A stretch of 64,000 nucleotides of DNA from Chryseobacterium aquaeductus (GTDB taxonomy: Bacteria; Bacteroidota; Bacteroidia; Flavobacteriales; Weeksellaceae), in NCBI RefSeq assembly GCF_905175375.1, contig NZ_CAJIMS010000001.1, positions 2,666,001 to 2,730,000 of the forward strand, in the 5' to 3' direction. This document shows positions 36,777 to 43,780 of this stretch, one piece after another (the first letter of the stretch is position 1; each line of letters begins with the position of its first letter). Made by a program: the position numbers and the translations under genes. The notes under the pieces are model-generated. The model made no database searches. It saw only the letters and a list, made by a program, of their open reading frames with translations, and had not been told where the DNA came from.

Positions 36777-37205
36777 ATGGAAACATTAGAGTATCAAATT
36801 GAAATAAATGCAGAACCTGAAAAAGTATGGACGGTGCTCTGGAGCGATATATCGTATCGACAATGGACGTCAGCTTTCACCGAAGGTTCTTTTTATGTAG
36901 GAACTTGGGAAGAAGACAGCATCATGAAATTCTTTGATCCCGAAAACAACGGAATGTACAGCAGGGTTTTAAAAAACGATCCGAATAAAGAAATGATTTT
37001 TCTGCATCTGGGCGAAATTTTTGATGGTATAGAAGCGCCTCAGGATTGGGGTGATGCCACAGAATCTTATCTTTTGGAGGAAACAGAAGATGGAACGAAA
37101 TTGACTGCAAAAATTAAAAGTTCTGAAGAATTTAAAGGTTTTTTTGAAGACAAATTTCCCAATGCACTTCAAAATGTAAAGCATCTGTCTGAAAATCAAT
37201 TATAA
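36777..37205 (+). CDS. SRPBCC domain protein (paralogue 1)
   Basis: 142 residues of Bet v1-like/AHSA1 fold (METLEYQIEINAEPEKVWTVLWSD). It is clearly related to the gene at 37344 (both begin METL-Y and share MIF-HLG), so the two are tandem duplicates. Ligand unknown. Confidence 0.82.
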   Translation: METLEYQIEINAEPEKVWTVLWSDISYRQWTSAFTEGSFYVGTWEEDSIMKFFDPENNGMYSRVLKNDPNKEMIFLHLGEIFDGIEAPQDWGDATESYLLEETEDGTKLTAKIKSSEEFKGFFEDKFPNALQNVKHLSENQL

Positions 37206-37343
37206 CTAAACGCAAATTGCAACAATGAATTTCACAGATAACACTAATCTTTATTAATCGCATTTACTTTTAATTTGTTTGATTCAGTATGAAAATTTGC
37301 GTTATTAGTGTTTAAAATTAAAAAATCATAAAAATTTAAAATT

Positions 37344-37787
37344 ATGGAAACATTATCTTATGAAACGATCATCAGTGCTCCCAAGAAGAAAGTCTGGGAC
37401 GTTCTTTGGGGAAAAGATACATACAGCGAATGGACACAATTTTTTGGTCCAGGATCGCAAATGAAAACCGACTGGAAAGTGGGCGGAAAAACCTATTTTG
37501 TAAACCCTGAAGGCGCCGGAATGGTTTCTACCATCGACAGTATTGAAGAACCTGACCAGATGATTTTCAAACACCTCGGAATGGTTGATGAAAATGGAGT
37601 AGAAGACACCGAAAGTATGGAGATCAAGCAGTGGAGCGGCTGTTTTGAGAAATATATACTCATTGATTATGATGGCAAAACCAAACTTCATGTCGAAGTA
37701 CAAACTGAGAAAGACTGGGAAGAGCACATGAATAAAGGTTTTATTAAAGGGTTAGAAGTAGTAAAAAACCTTGCCGAAGCAAATTAG
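37344..37787 (+). CDS. SRPBCC domain protein (paralogue 2)
   Basis: 147 residues of AHSA1-type SRPBCC fold: METLSYETIISAPKKKVWDVLW, DWKVGGKTYFVNPEGAGM and MIFKHLGMVDENG are visible. It differs from paralogue 1 by keeping the conserved GGK motif. The 138-base gap before it contains short inverted pieces (ACGCAAATT/AATTTGCGT) but no gene. Confidence 0.85.
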   Translation: METLSYETIISAPKKKVWDVLWGKDTYSEWTQFFGPGSQMKTDWKVGGKTYFVNPEGAGMVSTIDSIEEPDQMIFKHLGMVDENGVEDTESMEIKQWSGCFEKYILIDYDGKTKLHVEVQTEKDWEEHMNKGFIKGLEVVKNLAEAN

Positions 37788-37879
37788 TGGGAGTTGAATA
37801 GCTGTTCAATCATTGTTTGAGTTTAAATTACAACTTTTAGATTAGATTTACATCTACAAATCTATAATCTGCGAGGAAC

Positions 37880-38338
37880 ATGAAATTATTAAGCGTTCTT
37901 TTTATTACATTTATTTTGGCTACAATCGGAACAAAATTCATTCAGGGAAGCTGGAATTTTTTGTTTGCAGGAAATTTTGGAATGACAGCCTTTATCATTT
38001 TCACAGGATTGTCTCATTTTAAATTTCAAAAAGGAATGGCTTTAATGATTCCTGAATTTATTCCCGCTAAATTATTTTGGGTATATTTCACAGGAATTTT
38101 AGAAATCGCTGCAGGAATTGGATTAATGATTCCCTCGATCCGAGAGATTACCGCAATTCTACTGATTGTTTTTTATATTTTGGTTTTTGCAGCCAACATC
38201 AATTCATCCAAAAAGAATGTCAATATCTTTAAAGGAGATTACTCAGGTCCAGGAATGGCTTATTTGTATAGAGAAAGGATTTCGATGCAGATTATTTTAA
38301 TTGCATGGACTTGGTATTTCGGAATTTATTTGAATTAA
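37880..38338 (+). CDS. DoxX-like membrane protein
   Basis: 152 residues with four transmembrane helices and the DoxX-type layout (FTGLSHFKFQKGMALMIPEFIPAK; YFTGILEIAAGIGLMIP). Family members are quinone-interacting or oxidative-stress-related membrane proteins, but the function of this subgroup is not known. It is followed by its own terminator. Confidence 0.82.
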   Translation: MKLLSVLFITFILATIGTKFIQGSWNFLFAGNFGMTAFIIFTGLSHFKFQKGMALMIPEFIPAKLFWVYFTGILEIAAGIGLMIPSIREITAILLIVFYILVFAANINSSKKNVNIFKGDYSGPGMAYLYRERISMQIILIAWTWYFGIYLN

Positions 38339-38363
38339 ACTAGAGGAATTTTCATATCATCAT

Positions 38364-38398
38364 AAAACCGGATAGTCTTTCACTTTCCGGTTTTTTTA
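38364..38398 (+). terminator. Rho-independent terminator of DoxX-like gene
   Basis: AAACCGGA and TCCGGTTT pair, followed by seven T. Confidence 0.85.
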
Positions 38399-38516
38399 TC
38401 ATTAACTTCACTATAAAGAAAAAAGTATGTAACATTTTGTATTTTTAGTTGTCTAATATAGAAACGATTATTTTTTGAAATAATTAATAATTTTTAAACT
38501 AAATCCCATAGATGTT

Positions 38517-40520
38517 ATGACTATTAATTCTAAAATTTTTACAACCGCTCAGGTGGTTATTTCAGCAATAATGATGAATGCACAGACTTCTGCAACAAAA
38601 TTACCAGGAGATCCTACATTAGTGTCATCCAAGAGTACTTTAGAAAAATTGATCTCGTATGATAAAGGAAACTTCAAATATAAAGTTGAAGATTATTTTG
38701 CAAGACCAAAAGCTTCTCAGTTCAAAATCTCACCGGACGGTAAATATTTGTCTTATAAAGAGAAAGATAAAGACAGTAAAAATCATGTTTTTGTAAAAGA
38801 TCTTGCCACAGGAAAAGTGACCAAAGCACTTGTTGAGAAAGATGATCTGATCACAAGTTACGGCTGGTTGAATAAAAAACGTCTTTTTTACACTCAGGAC
38901 AAGAGCGGAAATGAAAATCTTCATTTATACGCAGCAGATATTGATGGGAAAAATCTTAAAGACCTTACCCCTTTTGAGGGCGTAACCATTGGCTTGGCTC
39001 AGATCATAAAAGATACTGACTATGTTGTGGTCACCATGAATAAAAACAATAAACAGATTTTCGAGCCTTTCAAAATAAATTTTGTTACCGGTGAGATGAC
39101 TCAGCTTTTTGAAAATAAAGATCCTAAAAATCCTATCGATGGCTACCTTTTTGATAAAGATGGAAATTTGAGAGGATATACGATTTTAGAAAACGGATTA
39201 ACAACGAAGACCTATTATAAAAATCAGCAATCCGGAAAGTTTGATCTGATTAAATCAACAGATTGGAAAGATACATTCAGTATCATGAAATTTAATGACA
39301 ATTCAAAAAACAAGGATGAGGCGTATGTCGTTACGAATTTAGATAGTGACAAAGCACGAATTGTTCTGTATGATTTAAAGAAAAACGCTGTTATTAAAGA
39401 AGTTTATTCTAATCCGACTTTCGATGTAAGCTCTGTAAGTACGGCTGGAAAAAACAGAAACTATGAATTAGACTACATCAGTTACAATGGTATTAAGAAT
39501 GAAACCATTCCTGTAAGTTCATTTTATAAAGAAGTTGATGCTCAGTTAAAATCAGAATTTGGTGACAAACAGTTTTACGTAGTTTCTTCTGATGACAACG
39601 ATTCTAAACTTTTGGTGGTGGTTGACAGTGACAAATTATACGGAAAATATTACGAGTACGATACAAAGTCCAAAAAGCTAAAACTTCTTCTCGACCTGAT
39701 GCCTCAATTAAAAGAAGAGGATATGGCGGAAATGAGACCTATCGAATTCAAGAGCAGAGATGGCTTGACCATTCACGGATATATTACTTTACCCAAAGCT
39801 GCCGTTGATGGTCAGAAAGTTCCATTGATTGTAAATCCTCACGGTGGTCCGCAGGGAATCAGAGATGATTGGGGATTTAATCCGGAAACTCAATTGTTTG
39901 CAAGTCGAGGATATGCAACATTGCAGGTCAACTTCAGAATTTCTGGTGGATATGGTAAAGAGTTTCAGAATTCGGGCTATAAACAGATTGGAAGAAAAGC
40001 AATGGATGACGTGGAAGACGGAGTGAAATATGCAATTTCTCAAGGTTGGGTTGATAAAGATAAAATTGCCATTTATGGTGGAAGTCATGGTGGTTATGCT
40101 ACTTTGATGGGATTGATCAAAACACCGGATTTATATTCTTGTGGTGTTGATTACGTGGGTGTTTCAAATATCTTCACATTCTTCGATTCTTTCCCTGAAT
40201 ATTGGAAACCTTACAAAGAAATGGTTAAGCAGATTTGGTACGATTTAGATAATCCTGAAGAAGCTAAAATTGCGAAAGAAGTTTCACCTGTTTTTCAAAT
40301 TGATAAAATTAAAAAGCCATTGTTTGTGGTTCAGGGGGCAAATGATCCGAGAGTGAATATTAATGAGTCAGATCAGATTGTAAAAGCTTTGAGAGGTAAA
40401 GGTTTTGAAGTTCCGTACATGGTAAAATATGATGAAGGACACGGATTCGGAAAAGAAGCCAATAGACTAGAGTTGTATAAATATATGCTGGGTTTCTTCG
40501 CTGAAAATTTTAATAAATAA
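38517..40520 (+). CDS. Prolyl oligopeptidase family (S9) serine peptidase
   Basis: 667 residues. A short signal-like N-terminus (MTINSKIFTTAQVVISAIMM) is followed by a beta-propeller-like region (about 50-400, with SPDGKYLSYK). A C-terminal alpha/beta hydrolase domain (about 415-665) follows. The nucleophile motif GGSHGGYAT, the acid loop QGANDPRVN and the histidine motif EGHGFGKE give the Ser-Asp-His triad. It probably cleaves peptides in the periplasm. The propeller is shorter than in classic prolyl oligopeptidases, as in the S9C acylaminoacyl/dipeptidyl group. Confidence 0.9.
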   Translation: MTINSKIFTTAQVVISAIMMNAQTSATKLPGDPTLVSSKSTLEKLISYDKGNFKYKVEDYFARPKASQFKISPDGKYLSYKEKDKDSKNHVFVKDLATGKVTKALVEKDDLITSYGWLNKKRLFYTQDKSGNENLHLYAADIDGKNLKDLTPFEGVTIGLAQIIKDTDYVVVTMNKNNKQIFEPFKINFVTGEMTQLFENKDPKNPIDGYLFDKDGNLRGYTILENGLTTKTYYKNQQSGKFDLIKSTDWKDTFSIMKFNDNSKNKDEAYVVTNLDSDKARIVLYDLKKNAVIKEVYSNPTFDVSSVSTAGKNRNYELDYISYNGIKNETIPVSSFYKEVDAQLKSEFGDKQFYVVSSDDNDSKLLVVVDSDKLYGKYYEYDTKSKKLKLLLDLMPQLKEEDMAEMRPIEFKSRDGLTIHGYITLPKAAVDGQKVPLIVNPHGGPQGIRDDWGFNPETQLFASRGYATLQVNFRISGGYGKEFQNSGYKQIGRKAMDDVEDGVKYAISQGWVDKDKIAIYGGSHGGYATLMGLIKTPDLYSCGVDYVGVSNIFTFFDSFPEYWKPYKEMVKQIWYDLDNPEEAKIAKEVSPVFQIDKIKKPLFVVQGANDPRVNINESDQIVKALRGKGFEVPYMVKYDEGHGFGKEANRLELYKYMLGFFAENFNK

Positions 40521-40539
40521 ATTTCAACAAATTTATAAA

Positions 40540-40576
40540 ACGAAACGGAAAGTATTTTGCTTTCCGTTTTTTTTTG
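40540..40576 (+). terminator. Rho-independent terminator of S9 peptidase gene
   Basis: AAACGGAAAG and CTTTCCGTTT pair around TATTTTG, followed by a long T run. Confidence 0.9.
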
Positions 40577-40617
40577 TTAAATAACGACATAATTTTGTTA
40601 CAATAATTCAGCGCACA

Positions 40618-40676
40618 GAATTCCCCTCTTCTGGAGGGGTGGCGAAAATTCGAAGAATTTTTGACGGAGTGGTTTT
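40618..40676 (+). repeat. REP-like element, GAATTCCCCTC...GACGGGGTGG family, copy 1
   Basis: The sequence has CCCCTC-TTCT-GAGGGG-type inverted bases, then GTGGCGAAAATTC, AAGAATTTTTGACGG and GTGGTTT. The same element occurs at 50935-50993, and a partial inverted one at 50858-50911. The 360-base gap 40521-40880 holds only this, the next element, a terminator and the sigma-factor leader. Confidence 0.8.
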
Positions 40677-40678
40677 AT

Positions 40679-40775
40679 AGCCCGGATAGAAACGGCATCC
40701 TTTTTTTGCGGTGGACGAAGCGAAGTGGAGACCACTGCAAAAAAGATATAGTGAATAGCCGGATAAGCTCCCGAA
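40679..40775. repeat. Hairpin-forming intergenic repeat element
   Basis: TTTTTTGCGGTGG (40702-40714) pairs with CCACTGCAAAAAA (40732-40744) around ACGAAGCGAAGTGGAGA. The hairpin is flanked by AGCCCGGATAGAAACGGCATCC and AGATATAGTGAATAGCCGGAT, whose ends are also partly complementary. Only one copy is in this window. The layout looks like a Chryseobacterium-type REP element rather than a gene. Confidence 0.55.
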
Positions 40776-40880
40776 AAAAAATCTTGCAACAAAACACGAT
40801 TAACAAACGAAAAATTGTAATGTCAAAAAAAATCTTTACATTCATTAAAGTAAAATAAAAACCACAATCGTCATAGCAAT

Positions 40881-41459
40881 ATGGAGATTGCCGAGAAAAT
40901 AACAATGCCACAGCAGGAAAAGGAAAACATGATTTCGCAGACCGTATCAAATTACGGCGGAAAACTGATGTCCTTTATTCGTCCGAAAGTGAAAAATACC
41001 GAAGATGCGGAAGATATTCTGCAGGAAGTGTGGTATCAGTTCAGCAGTTTGACCAATCTTTCGGAAATCGTAAATGTCGGCGGTTGGTTGTATCGTGTTA
41101 CAGCAAATAAAATTATTGATAAATACCGAAAAAAGAAGACCGAAAACCTTGAAGATTTTGTCTACGAAGATGAGGACGGATCTTTCTCGATAAAAGATAT
41201 TTTGCTGCTTGATGACAGTGCTGGACCGGAAGTGAAGATGTTTCAGGATGAGATTTGGAAAAAATTGTTTGAAGCTTTAGAAGAACTTCCCGAAAAACAG
41301 AAACTGGTTTACATGGAAAATGAATTGAATGATAAAACCTTACAACAAATCGCAGATGAACAAGGTGAAAATATCAAAACAATTATCAGTAGAAAAAATT
41401 ATGCGATCAAGCATTTGAGAAACAGATTGAGACAGTTGTACGAAGATTTAAATAATTAG
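40881..41459 (+). CDS. ECF-type RNA polymerase sigma factor
   Basis: 192 residues. Sigma region 2 (about 25-95; EDAEDILQEVWYQF, GWLYRVTANKIIDKYRKKK) and region 4 (about 130-185; LPEKQKLVYMENELNDKTLQQIADE and the recognition helix) are clear, joined by an acidic linker. The start could also be ATG 40905. Two small genes follow closely (a membrane protein at 41471 and one at 41900); the first may serve as its anti-sigma partner, which is inferred from position only. Confidence 0.88.
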   Translation: MEIAEKITMPQQEKENMISQTVSNYGGKLMSFIRPKVKNTEDAEDILQEVWYQFSSLTNLSEIVNVGGWLYRVTANKIIDKYRKKKTENLEDFVYEDEDGSFSIKDILLLDDSAGPEVKMFQDEIWKKLFEALEELPEKQKLVYMENELNDKTLQQIADEQGENIKTIISRKNYAIKHLRNRLRQLYEDLNN

Positions 41460-41470
41460 AAATAAATAAA

Positions 41471-41809
41471 ATGAATAATAAATATAAAAAAAGCTGGGCA
41501 CTTTTAGTTCTTTGTCCGCCCTTGATTTTTCTTGCAGTAACGTTGATTGTAATGTGGTTGTGGAACAGTATTCTTCCCGATGTTATTGGTGTGAAAACGA
41601 TCAATTTCTGGCAGGCAATGGGGATTTTGGTCTTGAGTAAAATTCTTTTCGGAGGATTTCACGGAAAATTCGGAAGAGGAATGCGAGATATGAAAGAGAA
41701 ACATCTGCAACATAAAATGGAAGGAATGTCTGACGAAGAAAAAGAAAAATTCAAAGAAGTCTGGAGACAGAAATGCTCAACCGGATTTTTCAACAGAAAC
41801 AACGAATAG
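41471..41809 (+). CDS. Small membrane protein following the sigma factor, unknown function
   Basis: 112 residues: two hydrophobic segments (about 9-32 and 45-62), a glycine-rich GGFHGKFGRGMRDM stretch, then a charged helical tail (EKHLQHKMEGMSDEEKEKFKEVWRQ). It begins 11 bases after the sigma factor stop. Related proteins recur after ECF sigma genes in flavobacteria. It could control sigma activity at the membrane, but no anti-sigma motif is visible. Confidence 0.7.
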   Translation: MNNKYKKSWALLVLCPPLIFLAVTLIVMWLWNSILPDVIGVKTINFWQAMGILVLSKILFGGFHGKFGRGMRDMKEKHLQHKMEGMSDEEKEKFKEVWRQKCSTGFFNRNNE

Positions 41810-41899
41810 TTTAAAATTTTTAAGAAGTAGTAAAGTAAAAACTAAAGCGAATTCGTCTCTATAAAAAACAAGAAGTAGTAAAATTTAAAATTTAAGAAA

Positions 41900-42157
41900 A
41901 TGAAAAATTCAGTGTTAAAAGGTGTTCTAGGAGCACTTGCAGTTGCCGGAGTTGCAATGGTTGCCAAAAAAGTAATTGAAAGAAAAACATTTGTAAGAGG
42001 TATTTTCAACGAATACGGAATCAAAGAAAAATCACCTTTCGGATTGGCAGACAAAATCAGAGAAATGGATGAGGAAAAGTATCAGGAACTGAAAGGAAAG
42101 CTAAAGAAAGAGTTTGCTTCAAAATGTTGCAAAAAAGATAATTCTTGCGCAGCGTAA
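41900..42157 (+). CDS. Small protein with N-terminal membrane segment and cysteine tail, unknown function
   Basis: 85 residues. A short hydrophobic N-terminal segment (VLKGVLGALAVAGVAMVAKK) is followed by a charged domain (FNEYGIKEKSPFGLADKIREMDEEKYQELKGKL) and a tail with three cysteines (KCCKKDNSCAA). It lies 90 bases after the preceding gene and shares the strong terminator at 42186, so it is probably the last gene of the sigma-factor operon. No family recognised. Confidence 0.65.
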   Translation: MKNSVLKGVLGALAVAGVAMVAKKVIERKTFVRGIFNEYGIKEKSPFGLADKIREMDEEKYQELKGKLKKEFASKCCKKDNSCAA

Positions 42158-42183
42158 GTTTTTTTAACTAAATTGAAATTGTT

Positions 42184-42230
42184 TAATTCCGGTGCGGGAA
42201 GCTTGCTTCCCGCACCGGAATTTTTTTTTG
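42184..42230 (+). terminator. Very strong Rho-independent terminator
   Basis: AATTCCGGTGCGGGAAGC and GCTTCCCGCACCGGAATT form a perfect 18-base stem around TT, followed by a T run. It ends the sigma-factor operon. Confidence 0.95.
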
Positions 42231-42288
42231 TGAATGATTTTTTGCCACGAATGCACGAATAATTGTGTTTAAAAAATCGACGCAAAAT

Positions 42289-42352
42289 TTGTCATTCCGT
42301 AGGAATCTCGGCAAAAAACCTAAAATCGCTTAGATTCCTACGGAAAGACAAA
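42289..42352. repeat. REP/MITE-like 64-bp element, copy 2
   Basis: Inverted ends TTGTCATTCCGTAGGAATCT and AGATTCCTACGGAAAGACAA; same length and ends as 11434-11497. The rest of the 363-base gap (42158-42520) holds the terminator and a further REP-like stretch (GAGATTGCTTCATTTCGCTC near 42468) but no gene. Confidence 0.8.
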
Positions 42353-42520
42353 CATGATGAATATCCAAGCTTAAAAAAAATATCTCCCTTTGCTGAGTAG
42401 AATGCCTTTGCGAACGAAAAATATTTTCAGTCATTAAAAAATCTTAGCGATCCTTGAGTTAAAAAGAGATTGCTTCATTTCGCTCGTAATGACAAATTCG
42501 TTATTTTTGTAATCACTTTT

Positions 42521-43171
42521 ATGAAAGACTACTACTATTTTCTCGGGATTTCTCGTGATGCTTCGGATGAAGACATCAAAAAATCTTACAGAAAACTTTC
42601 ATTAAAATATCATCCTGATAAAAACCAAAACGACGATTTTTTTGCAGAACGTTTTAAGGAAATTCAGGAAGCGTATGAAACTTTAAGTGATAAAGGAAGA
42701 AGAATTACGTATGATCAGAATTTAGAAAGTCTTCAGAAAAGCTTCAGATATACCGTTCCACCGGCGATTAAAACTTTTTCGGCGAATAAAATTCATGCGA
42801 AAAAAGGAGAGGAGATTATCATTACGTGGCAGACTCAGAATGCTGATGTGGTCAAAGTTTTACCTTTTGGATTGGAGAAACCTTATGGCGAAAGAATTTT
42901 TAAGATTACAGAATTTAAAAACGGAAAATTCCAATTGTTGTTGCATGCGACCAATTCACTTTTACACAAAACCGTCGTCCAAGGAATAACGATAACAGAA
43001 GTTTTTGAAAGTGACGGCGAGAAATTCAGAGATAGAGCAGAAGAACTCTTTAAGTCTCAACCACGAACTGCAACAAATCCTAAAGGTCAGCCAAAAATTT
43101 TCAGATTAATCTTTGGATTATTGATTTTAGCTTTAGCAATTTATTTCTTAATCAGCAGTCTAACTAACTAA
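42521..43171 (+). CDS. DnaJ-domain membrane-anchored protein
   Basis: 216 residues. The N-terminal J domain (about 1-65) has helices II and III and the HPD motif in KYHPDKNQ. A beta-rich domain (about 75-165) and a single C-terminal transmembrane helix (about 193-212) follow. The G/F and zinc-finger regions of true DnaJ are absent. It would recruit Hsp70 (DnaK) at the membrane. ATG 42521 begins the J domain; the frame extends back to 42470 through a repeat and that part is not credible. The last codons and the stop are formed by a CTAA microsatellite. Confidence 0.85.
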   Translation: MKDYYYFLGISRDASDEDIKKSYRKLSLKYHPDKNQNDDFFAERFKEIQEAYETLSDKGRRITYDQNLESLQKSFRYTVPPAIKTFSANKIHAKKGEEIIITWQTQNADVVKVLPFGLEKPYGERIFKITEFKNGKFQLLLHATNSLLHKTVVQGITITEVFESDGEKFRDRAEELFKSQPRTATNPKGQPKIFRLIFGLLILALAIYFLISSLTN

Positions 43172-43187
43172 CTAACTAACTAACTAA
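43160..43187. repeat. CTAA tetranucleotide repeat, seven copies
   Basis: Seven exact CTAA units. They contain the stop codon of the DnaJ-domain gene (43169-43171) and also the stop of the convergent cysteine-rich miniprotein (43184-43186). Confidence 0.95.
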
Positions 43188-43339
43188 GCTAATTTCTTAT
43201 TTCCCGGGCATTTCTTACAACGTTTTCCCTTTTTAAATTTTTTACAGCAAGATTTTTTGTCGCCACAGAACATTTCTTCATTTTTAAAAGAAAATACCGG
43301 AGTTAATGGCGGAACTTTAAATGGAGTGATGATATTCAT
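43184..43339 (-). CDS. Cysteine-rich miniprotein (51 aa), unknown function
   Basis: 51 codons from ATG at 43339 to TAG at 43184-43186. The N-terminal half is hydrophobic and polar (MNIITPFKVPPLTPVF). The C-terminal half is very basic with five cysteines (FCGDKKSCCKKFKKGKRCKKCPG). The pattern could bind a metal or nucleic acid. The gene is convergent with the DnaJ-domain gene, and the two stops are only 12 bases apart. No family recognised. Confidence 0.55.
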   Translation of the reverse strand: MNIITPFKVPPLTPVFSFKNEEMFCGDKKSCCKKFKKGKRCKKCPGNKKLA

Positions 43340-43780
43340 ACTGTAAATATATTAATTTAGAATAAATATAATTAATAAATTTTCACTTTTCTTTAAATAC
43401 TGATTAACAAAGAGTTTGAGAAGATTTTATTATGGATTATTATTTGTCATTCTATCATTTCAATACGAAAAAACTCTGTGAGCTTCTATAAGTATAACGG
43501 CTTTGTGAAAATTAAAAACAGTTTGTATAAAAAAAATCTTTGTGCTCTTGGAGTTCAAATAAACCAATGTCATCAATAAATTTAAATCAAAATCATTCCG
43601 ATAGAAGATTTAAATAAATTCCACTTTACTACTTGTAATCACACATTGATAAGATTCAAAGCGCTAATTATAAAGCCAATAGCAAAAAGCTAATTACTAT
43701 CAGCTACTTAGGTTGCGAAATCATTTTAAAAATCGTAATTTTACGAATCTTTTTTTTCAAACAAAATCTAATATATAAAA
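43340..43780. other. Intergenic region without a recognisable gene
   Basis: An AT-rich 441-base gap upstream of gcvP. It contains loose repeat-like stretches (AATCTTTGTGCTCTTGGAG near 43544 and GTCATTCTATCATTTCAATACG near 43448) but no open frame of note and no glycine riboswitch structure. A short hairpin CGTAATTTTACG at 43735-43746 lies near the expected gcvP promoter. Confidence 0.5.

Noticed and set aside
37206..37343. Possible repeat from ACGCAAATT/AATTTGCGT and AACACTAAT/ATTAGTGTT pairs
   Set aside because: Short and imperfect, with no second copy noticed in the window.
40598..40950. Small frames on both strands within the REP region
   Set aside because: Their peptides (for example FFEFSPPLQKRG) are translations of REP elements that recur at 50860-50990.
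43640..43780. Glycine riboswitch upstream of gcvP
   Set aside because: No conserved glycine aptamer core could be seen; only a short CGTAA/TTACG hairpin.
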